A stretch of DNA of 64,000 nucleotides, from NCBI RefSeq assembly GCF_020382885.2, contig NC_058495.1, forward strand, positions 2,287,627 to 2,351,626, in the 5' to 3' direction. The notes beneath the pieces are model-generated. The model saw nothing but the letters and a program-made list of their open reading frames with translations, ran no database searches and was not told where the DNA came from. This document shows positions 25,901 through 40,217 of the stretch, piece by piece; positions within the stretch are counted from its first letter, which is position 1, and every line of letters begins with the position of its first letter. The translations under genes were made by a program, and so were the position numbers. The DNA comes from Scatophagus argus (Eukaryota; Chordata; Actinopteri; Scatophagidae).

Positions 25901-26005
25901 TGATGCTGACACACTCCTGATGGCTCCTGCACTTGACTGTCTATCAGCGTGTGTGTCACTGTTTGTGTGTCGTATACAGGACAGCGCACACACAGTGAGG
26001 TGGCC

Positions 26006-26849
26006 ATGTGGTGGTTCCAGCAGGGTCTGTGCTTCCTGCCCGCGGCGCTGGTCGTCTGGACGGCGGCGTCTTTCGTCTTTGCTTACATCACAGCAGTGGT
26101 GCTGAAACATGTGGATCCTCTGGTGCCTTACATCAGGTCTGTCGGTTTTCTCACAGCACATACGCATTTTACACTGTAAACATTTACCTTCTAAGTCTAG
26201 AGTAATTATTTAACAGCATGATTTCAGACAGACCAAAGCAGCTGCTCATTTTTTTAACACGTCTGTTGGAGTTATGCTGATACTGATGCCAATAGTGACC
26301 CTTTTTCATAACTTACATTTTTTGATTATGTACACCCCCCCCCAAAAAAAACCTTTTCTCCTATTTAACAAAATAAACTTCTTTTTAATGAATGTTGTGT
26401 GTTACAGTGACACAGGAACGTTGGCGCCAGAGAGGTGTGTGTTTGGCATCATGCTGGATGTGTCAGCTTTTTTAGGTAACGCACACACACCCACACACTA
26501 CATTATTTAAAACAGTCTCATTCAGTCTCTTTACAGTTGATAGAATGTAAATTTAATGGTCATTGGTTGTAATACTTATTGGCTGATGTGTGGTTATTGG
26601 ATTTTGGTTATTTTAACTGTATGTGTGTTTGCAGGTATGGCAACAGTGTATGTGCGTTACAAACAGGTGGAGGCTCTGACAGGTGACACTGAGGTCAAAC
26701 TCCACAGGCTGAACTTCTCTGGGCTGCTGCTCGGCTTAATCAGCTCCTTTGGGATGTGTGTGGTCGCCAACTTCCAGGTGAGAGCTGCTACTCCTGGATT
26801 AGTTCGCACTATTCAGTGTGTCAAGTGCTGAACGACGTGTCGCCACTCA

Positions 26850-26893
<44 letters not shown>

Positions 26894-28498
26894 AGCAGAA
26901 GACCACTCTGTTCTCCATGCACATAGTGGGGGCGGTGCTGACCTTCGGGGTCGGGGCTCTCTACATCCTGATTCAGACGGTGCTCTCATTCTACATGCAA
27001 CCTCACATCCACAGCAAGTTCATCTACCTGGTCCGCCTCAGCATAGGAGGCTGGACGCTGTGCAGCATCATCAGCAGTATCCTTTAATATACAAATATAT
27101 TATAAAATTTATCACAATAAAGTGTTTTATAGCCTGAGATGAGCATTCGACTTCCAGACTAAAGGGAAGGTGTGCTGGCCTACCTGTTGCCTTGTTGCCC
27201 CAGCACTGATCTGAAGCCTGTAACTTGATTTGGTTTCTGTGGTTGGACACTGTTTGGCATCTGTACTCCAATGACAGCTCATCTGTAGCTGCAGAAGCTG
27301 CAAACAAAACTAGGGAAAGGGGGACACTTGATGGTCTTATCTCTTCTCATTCTGACAGTTTTCTCATTGCTACTGGTGAATTTCTGGTACATGTTGCTGT
27401 CATTTTATTACACTGGCCAAATAACAAAGATTTGTCTGATTTTGAAAATAACAACCATGAATGTTACTAGATAAAGATTCATTTCTAGGGTAGTCACCAG
27501 CACTGTGCGCACAGATGATTTAACATGGGGTCACATATATCAGCTGTGTATTGAAACACGTTCTTCTTCCAGTGCTTTGCTATACAGCAGAACCCGATTC
27601 TGGTTGCATTAATGCTATGAACCTTAACTGCTTCCTCTCCTGCCAGTGTTTGTATCGTCTGTTATCATGTACAGCAGTCTGCGGGGAGTGGACGTAGTTG
27701 ACAAACTGCACTGGACTCCTGGAGAGACGGTCAGTAGTCCTTTTTTTTAAAACTGATACTAATAATTACACTGTTTGGTTGGTGACAGATTTTATTGGTG
27801 TTAATGTAGGCAGAATCACTTTAACATTTAGGTCTAAATGTATGTTGTCATTTTCAGGGCTACACGGCTCATATTGTGAGCACTGTGTCTGAATGGTCTC
27901 TGGCCCTCTCCTTCATCAGCTTCTTCTTCACTTACGTCAGAGATTTTCAGGTACTGCAGCTCATCCACCCACACAGCTGCTGTCGTAGAGCTGTCCGTTT
28001 TGGTTCGTTTTGTGTTTACTGTAAAGACCATTCAAGCTATCTGGCCCACTTGGAAAGGAAATATTCCTACAAGGAACATTCTGACATTCTGCTTCTTCTT
28101 CAGAGTCAGAAAAGTTTTATCTGTGTTTGTACAGAGATACTGTTCTTGCAGAGAATTAGACCACGTCCATGTCTGTACAGTAAAGCTTCATTCATTTTTA
28201 TGTGCAAAGACCTTATGTTGTACGCACAGCAGCTACATGCATCCCTATAGCAACCCCCCCAGGAACAGTCACTTTGGTGTAGTGGCCACATGAAAGATTA
28301 TTCTAACCATCTAAACCTTCTGTAACTTCTTATGTTGTTTCTTTTTGGGTTTTTTTTTTTCTCAAGAAAATTGATTTGCGAGCAGAGGTAGCTTTGCAGT
28401 GCAGCCACCTGTACGACTCGCCACACGGAGGCATCACGGCGTCCCAGCACAAACGGGAAGCCAATGAGTCATCTCCACTCCTGGCAGGAGGAATTTGA
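26006..28498 (+). CDS. dram2: DNA damage-regulated autophagy modulator 2
   Basis: A multi-pass lysosomal/photoreceptor membrane protein of the DRAM/TMEM150 family that promotes autophagy. Seven coding exons: 26006-26136, 26408-26475, 26635-26777, 26899-27076, 27647-27729, 27858-27950, 28367-28498. They join in phase to 275 residues (human 266). The start [19 protein letters not shown] is nearly the human N-terminus, and [29 protein letters not shown] and EWSLALSF give further family anchors. About six hydrophobic segments are visible. The C-terminal tail is polar ([12 protein letters not shown]), with a possible acidic-dileucine-like sorting signal that aligns with the human tail region (RTRLLSRDI). 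The ATG follows the acceptor at 25979 by 26 bases; no earlier in-frame ATG is needed. Confidence 0.95.
26852..26892. repeat. (TG)n microsatellite abutting dram2 exon 4 acceptor
   Basis: About 20 TG units end six bases before the acceptor AG at 26898, so they occupy the place of the polypyrimidine tract. Confidence 0.95.
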
Positions 28499-31400
28499 CC
28501 TGCAGAGGAACATCCCACAATGGCTTTTTACAACAGTTTTCCACTTTTCTATTGAAAGGCTTTTTATAAGGTTTTTGTAAAGCTGGTGTATCGGCTCTAA
28601 AAGAGCGAGTACAAAGAAACATTATGCTCTCTTCCCTCCGTTGTTGGAAGAAGGATATTTTTATGACCCTTTAAACCCAAATATGATGCTTTGCACTTTT
28701 ATCCTCAAACTGCATCAGTCCCTCAGGGACTTTGTCTGCTTCAGCACTGCACTTTTTTTTCTTTTTTTTTGTTCAATTATACTTTAATTTTTTAAAATGT
28801 CCCGCTTTGTTTTTTATTATACCTGCTCTTCCTGCATGTGTTTCTCTGGGGGTCGTGTGGAGCATTTAAAAAAAAAAAAAATCATTTGAAATTTCATGCA
28901 GATAAACTGAGTTTCCAGCCGGTGTACAGTACATAACATTGTTTTGTATTTTTGGGATTGTCTTGAAGGCAGTTCCAATTCTGTGCTTTCTTTTGGGGGT
29001 TTTTTAAGGTTGTTAACAGTAAATATCCACACAGAACATTACAGTACAGTTTCCGGTTTTTACTGCGAAGGCCAAAGATATACTCCAGAGGCTATGTTTC
29101 AGAATTCCCCTAAGACCTTGAGTTTACCTTGCACTCAACTTTGTTCCCCTGTGGGTGGCGCTAATCAGTAGTTGTAGAACTGGTCTGACTGTAACGATGG
29201 AACAGCTCCCCCTGCTGGAGAACCAGCGGCCTGACAAACACCTGTGTGGTAACAGGTGCTGTGATGTGCCACCAAAGTAATGATATATTTTAAGAGTGCG
29301 ACGTTATAAACAGCATTACTTTGCCAATTAATCATTATATTCCTTTGTTTTTTGTTACAAAAGCTATTATTTAATCTTCTAGTGCTGATGTTAATTCCTC
29401 TTTCTAATGTGTTTTCTTATTTCAGACCACAGTTCATTTGTATACCGCATTAACATTTACAGTTTTTTTTTTGTTTTTTTTTTATTTTTTACCAAAACGC
29501 AATGTATGTCTCTTTTAGGTCTAAAAGGTGTCAATAGCATTGCTTCATAGCACTACAAGTGGTCAGAAACTCCACAGGGGACCATCAGAAACAGCTCTGT
29601 TGAATATGAAGAGATGTGAGCATCTAAAGTGATTGGTCAGACTCCTGCTGCCTATGAACTGCGAACATATCTGCATTTTAACAATGCTGAACTCAACATC
29701 CAGACTTGACTTGATACTGTACTGTTTTGATGGTGACTGTTTCTGTTGTTCATGTTAAGATGATAAAGATTTACATCTTGTTTTTATTTGTATAATCACA
29801 CTTTGTCTATTTCAGTTTAGTATAAACATTTTTATAATTAATTCTGATTTAAAGCTGCACTAATCATTATTTTGATTTTATAATGGTAAAACTTTGGTTG
29901 TAGAGAATTCTCTGCACCATTCAGAGCTACAAACGAGCCTCAAATGCGCCAACAGTGGGATGATCGTATTGCTGCTCATAATACCTTAGCAGCTGTGTTT
30001 TCAGCTTGTTCTGCTGCCCAGAAGTGGCCAAAACTTAGGGCTCAGTGAAAGCCTGATCCAAACTTGTTCAGCAGGTGTTTACATTAATCACAACTCTGTA
30101 ATACATTCTATTATAACTTATTAATACGTAATAAGTTCTTTGGGTTTGTCATTAACTCACACAGTCCTGCTGCCGATTCTGACCTGAAAAGGATTCAACA
30201 TGTATAACACCTAATCTATATGTGACATGAAAAAAATGAGAGTATATCCACTTACCTTCATCCAGGATTTTAGAAATACTTAAGTCCAATTATATTACTG
30301 ATACATTAACTGATTAAAAACACTTTGGGGATTCAAAACCTTGTGACTATGTGTTTCTGTATCAGTGCACAGAAGGAAAACTTGCATCTGCAAATAGACA
30401 AGGCGCTTGTGCTTTTGACAGGACATGATCTAAACATTAATGCAGTTGTCCTTGGCTAGGTTTTAACTTTAGCTAGCTTAGTTAGTTTTGAACTACCCCT
30501 TGAGGATTTGTCAACAATAGCAGAACATTGTTTGACCCAAACACTGTAAATTCAGAGTACAATAAGCCAAAAGTTGGACCTTTGAATCCCAAGAAACACT
30601 GTTAAACATGATGTACAATTTATTAACTGCAGGTCACAATGATTCCATAAAGATGGATGACATGACATCTCCCCAAAAGTAAAGCTAAAACATCACCGCA
30701 CAGGTCAAAATATTTCCAAAAGATGGTTTCTGTTTTAGATAGTTCTTAATACACTGATAAGTTTAGTTTTAGTTAGTTACTTGATGTTATAAAAAAAGCA
30801 AAACATTATCATTGAATCTGATTGACAACAGAGTGCTGCTCATGATTGGGTTGGGCAGGCTGGAACTCAAGTGAACAAACACAACTGCATGATTCTGGCT
30901 CCAAATGATGTCATCAGCGCAAGATGGCAGCACTCATATGCAGACTTCATTTTTGTACAGTGAGAGGATAAAAACATGTGTTGTCCATCCTTATGTCAAT
31001 GGCTAGAGAGATTTTTTTTTTTCTTTCTGATACTTGTGGTGCTCTGGACATTCATGAGGTAATCTAGTAAGAGTAGTAAAGGAGTTTGTTGAGTACAGCA
31101 AGCAATTCAGCACCTTTTCTCATTATTTCACCTTATTTTCAACCACAACAAAACAAAGTCAATCAAAATCCCACACAGATGGAAGCAAATACAGTTTTAA
31201 TTTTCTCATAAAACTATGACATTTCTATGCAAAGCAAACATCTTAAAAGATCACTCCCAAGTGGTTTGAAAACAAAACGAGGCAGTGCATCTTTTAAACT
31301 GACAGGCATAACCTTTGGCAAACTGATTTCATATTATTCAGACGACCCACTGAAACCCTTATCAACCACAAAATATTTCAGCTTCACAGCTTCATGGTGA

Positions 31401-33065
31401 TGCTAACCTGCCTGCACTCTACTGATCACCACAACTGATCAAAGCATAACAATATTACAACACATTATAATTAAAATGAATGGCTTGAACATATATATTA
31501 CATACAATCAGAATAATAAATAAAGACACTGGAAATAGAGAAGCAGCATTGTTTGTTAAATCAGTAAAATCACAATTAAAAAGAATATCTGAAGCTGATC
31601 TTGACAAACATGAAGGATATAAATGAATGATGATGCTGTGAGTTAGGTTAAGTAATGAGTTAAAGGGTCAATTCGTCCAAATTACAAAGCATACACATCT
31701 TCTCTTTTCCCTCTCCAATCAAATGCTTGCAGTTATAAGATTTGTGCTTTTTCGGGGTATTTTCTGAAGGAAAAACAACTTTTACTCAGCTGGAAAGAAT
31801 TGTGTTTACACCAAAATGAATCTCTCAGCTGATGTGTGTACCATTTTTCCTTGTGCAGGACAAACAACGCCCTAGCAGTGGAATGTGTGTTGTTGCATGA
31901 GAATCAACGCAAACTGTCGAGGTGATCTCTCAATGACAAATGGTGACAGTGAGCAGTATTAAAGCAGCTTTCTTCTGTAATATCTCAAATGTGAGCTACA
32001 TTAGCGATTTCTCTCTAGAGAAGCTGTCTTCTGCAAACAAACCATGGAAGTCATCAACAAGAAGCACATGACTTTATGTTCTTTTCAGTCACTTTTTGTT
32101 TTTGCAAATTGAGGGTCAGGCCAGAGGGCATCATATGTTGTAAAGCTCCTCGAGGCGAACTGGCATACCTGATATTGGGCCATATAAATAAAATTAAGTT
32201 GACTAAACAAGTCTGGATGGAGTCTGGACAGATGGAGAAAACAATTACAATATTTGTCAGAAAAATCACTGTGAACTGTGACATTGTGTACGAGGTACCA
32301 CCAGAAAATTGTGGCACATGTGTAACTTGTGTAAACTGACCCTTGAACATCAAACAACGAGCCAGATGAGAAGCAATAAAAGTGCAGATGTATCTCACAA
32401 CTTCAGGAGGTAGTGAACGTCCAACATGTACAAACACCAAAAACACTTCATTCCTTGAGTGCACTGCAGAAAGATGCAAAGATGAACATATCGAGCAAGG
32501 GTCAGGCCTTATCCAACTCCCTGTGTTAACTAGCTTATTGTAATATCCAGGGCTGCAGGTGTCCTGATAATCAGACAGAATATCTACTATCTACTGTTTC
32601 TTTTCATTCTTCAGTCTGTCTTGGTCTTCATGTTAGCTGTGAGATTGCGAGGGGCAGTGACTAATCTGTCCTGTTAACATCACGTTAAGTCGACACAAAT
32701 CAGCATTTCCTCGCAGCAGCTCACCTCAAGCCCCCCTCAGCAGTTAGAAATGTTTTTCTTCCTGTTCCTCCAGTTGAATATTTGAGTTTCACTGTCTGTG
32801 CAGTCTGACACTATTCACATTTATAGCTCAGAATGTAAATTTGTGATTTTAGGAGGCAGAGCCTACGATCTTGATTCGGGACATCGCAAAGGGTTTGGAA
32901 GCCGTTTCTGGTCCAGTACTCAGCATACATAAGAGCGATGAGGAAACTTGAAGTTTCTTGTGTCCAGCAGCTAAACTTGTGAAATGACACATTTTTGCAT
33001 ATTCATACATTCTGTTCATTTTTTTGTTTGTTTGTTTGCCTAAATGAGGGAAAAGGACATGATAA
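28499..33065. other. dram2 3' UTR and intergenic DNA between convergent genes
   Basis: No coding exon is recognised. The dram2 3' UTR starts here, but I cannot place its poly(A) site; AATAAA occurs at about 31520. The region ends in the 3' UTR of the minus-strand C6orf89 gene. A LINE-tail fragment lies at 32138-32200. Confidence 0.5.
32138..32200 (+). repeat. LINE 3'-end fragment
   Basis: GTAAAGCTCCTCGAGGCGAA, then GATATTGGGCCATATAAATA and AAATTAAGTTGAC match the end of fish non-LTR elements (GCGCTATATAAATAAAATTG type). The 5' part is missing. Confidence 0.55.
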
Positions 33066-33071
33066 TTTATT
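33066..33071 (-). terminator. Polyadenylation signal of the C6orf89 homologue
   Basis: AATAAA on the minus strand lies about 640 bases past the stop codon at 33711. No stronger signal lies between, so this is the likely gene end. Confidence 0.5.
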
Positions 33072-33710
33072 CCTTTAAGCGAATTTACATTAACATTTCG
33101 TCCAAATTAAATGTCCCCATACTCAATCCCAAGCTACAAAGCTCTGACTAGTTACAGAGGCCACAGGCGTCAATGAGCACAACACCACACCTGTTTTTAA
33201 ATCAGCGAACAGGTCGCATATGTGGGCCGTGATTTAGAGTTCTGGAACCAGACGAATGCCAAAGCACTAAGAGTTTCACTACCTTCTGAAAGAGAAATAC
33301 ACCCAATGAGTTCTTCTTTTGTTTTTTTTTTTAAAGCGCTAAAGATCTGCTTGAAACTATGGCACAAGTGCAGCACATCCAACACATCTGAGAGTCACAG
33401 AGTTTAAAGTGTGTTGATGTTGTTGTTGCTGTTATACATAAAGGACAAACTCAAAAAGTCGCTTTTAAATCCTCTAGACCTTTGAAGTCAAGCATGCAGT
33501 GGTTTCCAGTTTTCTGAGGACAATGGAAGGCTAACCAGATGGGTGCAGCATCAAAAAGAGAAAAATACAAAACAAAAGGAGGGTTGTAAGGCATCATCAG
33601 TGGGCAAGGCCACACAAAGGCCGACAAGCTCTGAAATCGTCTCAGCAGGAACTCAAACAACCACACCCAAGCCCTGAACTGTCCCTCCTCCGTTCCGCTC
33701 CACCTGAAGG

Positions 33711-34082
33711 TTAAAAGGCCGATCCATCACAGATGATGTTCTGGCCTCGGCCGGGGAACAGCTCCATCTGCCAGTACCGAGGGTCGGCGTACACTGCACG
33801 GGCCAGAGGTCAGAATTAACGACCATCAATCAGTGTTCACGCCAGCAGCCACATGTCACATTCAGCCATATGATTGTAAGGATCAGAACAGAAAACAGCA
33901 CGCAAACACCTCAAAGACTAAGAGGACCGTATTCACGTGTCACATGACAATCTGTAGACGTCTTCATACCATTTGTCTGCAGACTGAAAGGTAACGGCTG
34001 TAATTCAGAAGGAAATAACCTCTGTTTGACACCTTACTGTTTCAGCTGATAGCAAGACATTTCATCTTGATTTCCAAGATGC

Positions 34083-34119
<37 letters not shown>

Positions 34120-37100
34120 GGACTGAGATGACTGGTGAACATATTGGTTATCAGCAACTAATGAGGTGACCAAAGATTACTGCTGCCTGTTGCATTTTAT
34201 TTATGTTACATTTATTTATTGGATGACTGGCAAAATGTATTTGTTTAACTGTATAAAAATCCTTATCAGTCTGCTGTGGTAATCCTCAAGCAATTCATGT
34301 GTTTTAGACAGTGCCCTGAAGATACTTTATGTCTTAAGGGCGCAAGAAGAATTTGTACTATCTGAAGTTGCTGTTTTGTCACATTAAGGTATTTGTGGAT
34401 AAAAAAAAACAGGTGTGGCAGGTGTTACCCATGTCTCCAGGTGTCAGCCACAGGTTGAAGGAGCTGCAGTGTTTCTGACAGCGCTGAACAGGAAGAACTC
34501 GAACTGTTGGAAGCCCCTCCCCCACCACGAGCCAACCAAACACCCCGATACCCTGAAACACAAACGACAACTAAACGTTGAGACTGAGGGTTCATTAGTG
34601 CTGAATAAAAATGCCAGCAAAGGTCAAGACAAATGCTACAAACAAATTAACAAATAACTGCACTGATCCAGCATTCAATCAATCTGAACTTTCAGTTGCA
34701 TTTTCACATAGAAAAGGTTGGGCAAGTCACCACGGAGGGAAAAACATCAGCTTGTTTAAAGTCCCCCTGCAGTCAGAAATCTGACACTATAAGGCTGTTT
34801 TCACATTCATTGCTCAGATGGTAAATTTGCTCTCTGCTCAATGTCACTGGAGTTATTTTCAACCAGGACCTGTCCTTCAATTCCCATATAAAACATATCA
34901 CTGAGACTGCCTTCTTCCACCTTCTTGCATCATTAAAATAAGGAACATCCTTTCTCAGAGTGATTCCTGTAGGATACAGGATAGACTTCAAAATCCTTCT
35001 ATTGACTTATAAGGCTCTCAATAACAAAGTTTAAGGACTTCATTGTTCCTTATTGCCCCAGTAGAACACTTTTCTCCCAGAATGCAGGTCTGCTTGTGGT
35101 TCCCAGTATCTCTAAAAACAGACTGGGAGGTAGAGCTTTCAGCCACCGTGCTCCACTACTGTGGAACCAACTCTCTCCATGGGTCAGAGAGGCAGACACT
35201 CTGTAAAGTCCAGGCTAAAAACATTCCTCTATGATAGAGCTTATAGTTAGGGCTGGCTCAGGTAACTGAACCATTTCATAGCTATGCTGCTATAGGCTTA
35301 GACTGCTGAGGGACTCATCAGGATACAAGGAGCCATCTACCCTCCTCTCCTCTCCTCTTACACACTTGCTGTTCTGTCTTTATCTGTTATACTGTGTAGT
35401 CTGGCCTTGGTGTCTCACACTCTCTCTGCGTCTTCACAGATTTCTCCACAGCTCCATCCACCGGCACCAACCTCCACCTGCATCACCTCCTTCCCTGTGT
35501 TTCTACCCTGCCAGCCGTCCCTGCTCATCAACCAACCTGCTGCTCCTGCTTTCCCTGGTCACAGCCCAGTCTGCCCACCAGGATCTGCCTCCATCAGCCT
35601 GACTGAACATTCCCCATCTATCACATATCTCATGTTGTTAACTGCTTTCCTGCCTGTACAACATCCATTGCACGTCTGCCCGTCCTGGGTGAGGGATCCC
35701 TCCTCTGTTGCTCACCCTGAGGTTTCTTCCATTATTTCCCTGTTAAAGGTTGTTCTGGGAGTTTTTCCTTAGTCCATGTGAGGGTCGAAGGGCAGAGGAT
35801 GTTGCTATGATGTTATGTAAAGCCCTTTGAGACAAACTGCTGTCATGGCAGGAAAAAAAACATTTATGTACCCAAATTGGAAACAACATTACCTTTAGCT
35901 GACCGAAATTCTGTGTGAAATATAGGAAAAAAACATGGCATTTTGGAGTCACTCTTAGAGTCTTTAACTGTAATCTAAGACATTTCTTACTTTTTGTTTG
36001 TGGCTTTTGTCAATAACAGTAACATTGTTCCAGTTTAGTTGTCCAGTCTATCAGTGTGGGGACATTTGGACAGGTGAACTCACCTTGCTCTGGGAGTTGG
36101 TGCTGTGCGTGACCAGGCAGCGCTGCACGATGGTCCCGGCACTGTCCAGCAGGGGGCAGAGCTCTGCCTTCGGGAAGAGCCACCTCAGCACCTTCTCCCT
36201 GGTCCCAGAGCTGAACCTCCTATAACACACACACCCACACACATCATCACTCACCAGTCACAATCATTACAGACAACTGTGTCCACTTAATGCATGTAGT
36301 GAAGGTTTAGGGATGCTCGGGTCTGATCTGAACAGATATTAAGTGGACCGCTTATCAGCCAAATGTGACCCATTCACATTAAATCCTGCTTTCTGTGCTA
36401 CTTCCTGCAGTTTCACAATAAATGTATTTTAATGTGAAGGCAGTGATACACCTCTGACAATGACTTTCATTGTTAGTTAATGTTATCAAAAAAATGTTAC
36501 TCAGATGCAAATCCACTTAAAGAGGAATTCCAGTTTTTTTTAAACCTGGGCCACATATTCACCTATTTCAGCGTGTACACGATTCATACTCACCAAAAGT
36601 TATGGAATTGGTCCAATAAAGCTGCAACATGGCTTCATTTGCTGAAAAGTAATCCTTTGGGGCAACTTCGACTGTCAAAGTTATGTCCAATAAAAATGCT
36701 TTTTGTGACACTCATAGGCTGAATTTGTTACATCAAGTGTCAACATTACAGAAAGGATCCCTACAGAGAGAGAACGTTTTGTTAAAGAGTAGAAAGAGTA
36801 CCTCTGTACTTTTTCTGAGGTGCATATAATAAAAGTCATGTAATAATTACTCTGCTTTGGTGCTGCAAAGATCTTGTATAATGCTAATTTCCCACTATCT
36901 CCTGATTGCTTGCATCACTGAGTGTTTGTGTTTAGGAGAGTGAATGTTTGGAGGAGTGAGAGCTCTACCATTAATGCAAGATCTTTGATCAATGCAGAAG
37001 TTTTTGGGCCTCTCAAAAAAAAACGGGACAGACAGCTGAATGCTGCGGGCTGAGACAGCATGGACTATACTGCAAGATTGCTTGTAATTCAGAGACTGGA

Positions 37101-40100
37101 TTGGGATGAAAATGTTGCGCATTAATTAACTAGTTAGCTAAAATAATTCCATCCACTAAGGTGACGTTGACTAACACTAAAGTATGAATGCTTTGTTTGC
37201 AGTCAGGTAGCTTTAAGAGTTAAAATAAACCGTAAAATGAGGAACTCCAATTTTTTATTGCTTATCATTATTCTAATGTACTAGTGGAGCATTGTCTATC
37301 AGTATAATATTTCCATACAGTATATCAACTAAAACTGTCCTTCCTCTTCTGACAGACAAAATGAAAAGACTATATCAGCTTAAGCTCAGCTTGGGTAAGA
37401 GATGAGACAAAGGAGAAGCTGAGGGGAAAGAGATGGTGAGAAAGGAAGAGAAGGTATTGTCCACTGTGTCCAGGACAGGATTAGCATGTGGTGGTGTGTT
37501 GTCAATTTTCAGTATAGATGTGCCCTTCTCCCGCCTTCTCCATGACACACAGACTTAGAAAACTAATTAGTTTCCTATAATTGGATATGGGTACATTTCA
37601 GAGATGTTTGTACTGAAAATGTAATTGTGTTCAGAATTTAATTAAACATTGTCAATATTAATTTTAAGACCTTTCATGATTATTTTAGCCTGCTCATTTT
37701 TCCTATAGTCGAGATCAACATTTGGACCTCAGTACTTCTAAAACCCTGACTACAGCCCTGCCCAAAGGATTACATTACAGCAATCTACTGGACCAGTTCC
37801 TAAACTTTTAGTAAACATGAATCATTTGCAGATCTAAATACTTAAACATATGGCCTAGATTTAGGTTTCGCTGGAATTCCACTTTAAATCTCTGGCAAAT
37901 TGACACATAGACCCAAGGCATACTTCAGTAAAACAAGACCAGGCTGACATGGTCACACTGACCATCCAGTCTGGGTACTTAGAACAGAACTGTGTACCAG
38001 AGTAGAGTGAAGTTGGCGGGTCCCTGAGGGAGGTCAAGATTGTGGTTCTGCAGACCGTCATCCTCTTCCAGCAGAACAGACATGGAGCCTGAATGGGCCA
38101 AGTAGAGCTCCTCAAGCTGCTGCCGCTGGACACTGAGGGATTCCCCACCCTGCAGAGGCCAGTATGAACAAACAGAAACCATTCAAATAAAGAGACACCA
38201 GTATGAACAAACGGGGATCCGTAGTGTGGTCAGAACAGTTCAAACTGATGGCCAGAACATAATCTTGTAGGACTTGCAGAATGATGGGAGGCCCATCAGA
38301 CGGCCAGGCCTGTCTTGTATTGATCTCTGACCTTCAGCAGGACCAGCTGTGGCCCCCGTCGCAAAGTCACAGTTCCTCTGAGGCTCTCCGGGACTTCCAG
38401 CACAGAGGAAATCTCTGCACAGCTCGAACAGTTGACCAGATTCTGCCTGAGAGAGGCAGCATTCCACCATTCATGGAAACCTACAGCACACACACATTAT
38501 TGTTTTTCAAAACAGCTGTAAAAAGCATGTGCTGCCTCATACGGACATTTTGGTTTGTGCTTTTTGTCTTGAGACTTTGATCCTGTATTTTATCAGTTTA
38601 TCAGTTCTGCTTAACCTATACTAATTTCTTTCATTAATCATTAATTTATTGTTCTATAAATGTGAGTTAATGGGTGAAAAATGCTGTTTACAATTTACTT
38701 AAGTTCATAATATTGACATCAAATTGTGCGCGAGAGAGACAAGTCTTTGATAATAAAACGCGATGTCAGACCGTCATTTGTGTCTTGTTCACCTGCAGGG
38801 TGTTTTACTGATAACAGACAGAAACAGACCAGACAGGTTAATAATGAGTTTGAAGGCTAAGCAACACACTGCACTGCTGTTTATAACATGAGACATGATT
38901 TTACACTGTGGAGAATTACCTTGACGATTTTATCTTTCATTGTGAATATCACAAGGTAAACGGTAGAAGCACGACATTCATATTACAGTAACTCAACCTA
39001 AATGTACACTTGGACATATTTGATTAGCCAATGCAGCACCTTGCCAGACGCAAAGGTTGACCCGGGTTAAACTTACAGACATTCCTGTGCCAGCACTAAA
39101 CAATGTTGCCAGACTGGCCTCATGCAAATAACTTTACTTGTAATTACTTGCACAAGTCCACACTCAGTGTGTTGGTGTTATACTTAAGTAACTATGTCAC
39201 GTTTTCATCCTTTAGGTACCCAGTACTTTATCATTAATAAAAAAAAAAACTGCTGGTCAATGCACGTGTGTGCTCGTGAGAGACATTCGAAACAGAAAGA
39301 GAGACAAAGCAATCATGTTTCTGACCTTGCAGGTTGTACTTCTTGGCAATAGGCAAGGACAGGAGGCGGACGTGGCTGAGGGGGGAGGACCAGTTGTAAC
39401 AGCCCAGGTTGACCAGACCTAGCTGTGGGGTGCTCTGAGGGTATGTGAAGGCCAGCACAGCCACCAGCAGGAAGCCCACTGCCACCACAAACTGCAGAGA
39501 CAACAGGGACATTACTAATGCCGAGGGCTGCGTCCTTCCTCACTCAAAGCATGAATAAACCGTCTCTGTATTCTCTATGACAGCCAAGTCATTTATTTAA
39601 CCGCAAGAACATTAAATAATCAGCATTTTTAGAAACAAAAACAATCTAAGAGTCTGATGTGACCTGCAGTTTTTGTCGTCACCATAATAGCTGTGATCAC
39701 TCAAAAAAAAAAAAAAAAAAATCACTCACAAAATTGGAAGAGTAACATGAGGCTTAAGCAGTTTGGGTTAGACAAGTCAAGTTGACATCCTCACAAAATA
39801 TGATCTTTTTAATACAAATTTCCTGTACTGTTTTCTCGTGGAGCAGCAGCATAATAGTAACATAAAGAGAGAAGGTCCACAGGGGAAAGACCAGGGAAGA
39901 ACAGCATAAAAGGGCTATTACTAACAAATGCTAAAAAACAACAACAACAACAACAACAAAAACACTCAAGAACTGAACTGTCAAACTGGGAAAAGCAATC
40001 ACAAATCCTCCTCTTCAACAGGCCTGACCTTAATGGTGGCCCTCAGGATGGGGAACTGGGGAGGCTCTCTCCTGGGCTCGTTGGTTTCCAAGACCTGTTT

Positions 40101-40217
40101 GATGAACCTCTCAATCTCCCTCTCCGACATGCCGTAGCGGTAGCCTGACTGACGGAGAATATCGATGCTCTCGGACAGCTTGTCATAGATACACGGCTCG
40201 CTCATCGTTGTTCCCAT
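33711..40217 (-). CDS. Bombesin receptor-activated protein C6orf89 homologue
   Basis: Seven coding exons on the minus strand: 40029-40217, 39326-39491, 38332-38480, 37998-38149, 36084-36219, 34429-34552, 33711-33793. They join in phase to 332 residues (human about 347). The cytosolic N-terminus (IYDKLSESIDILRQSGY, GMSEREIERFIKQ, EPPQFPIL) matches human C6orf89 closely. One transmembrane segment follows (FVVAVGFLLVAVLAF), then SLPIAKKY and a lumenal domain with FHEWWNAAS. The end has QRCQKHC, LTPGD and ICDGSAF, as in human. The topology is that of a type II Golgi/ER protein. Reported roles involve bombesin-receptor-3 signalling and cell-cycle effects, and its biochemistry is poorly known. The start at 40217 aligns with the human start; an in-frame ATG at 40307 in good context would add 30 residues. 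Confidence 0.9.
34082..34118. repeat. (GT)n microsatellite in C6orf89 intron
   Basis: Near-perfect GT run in the intron between the last two coding exons. Confidence 0.95.
34840..35860 (+). mobile_element. 5'-truncated, inactive LINE (Rex1/L2-like) fragment
   Basis: The left part translates in broken frames to YRIDFKILLLTYKAL, SRLKTFLYDRA and similar pieces, the usual C-terminal end of fish LINE reverse-transcriptase proteins. The right part resembles a LINE 3' UTR (TGGGAGTTTTTCCTTAGTCC, AAAGCCCTTTGAGACAAACT). Stops and frame breaks show it is dead. It lies in a C6orf89 intron, antisense to the gene. The open frames 35366-35772 belong to it. Confidence 0.7.

Noticed and set aside
26856-27137. 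Open frame starting in the TG microsatellite
   Set aside because: The TG run gives Cys-Val repeats, and the rest is dram2 exon 4 out of frame.
35366-35772. Two overlapping open frames of 78 and 121 codons
   Set aside because: They lie in the UTR-like part of a dead LINE and show no protein of their own.
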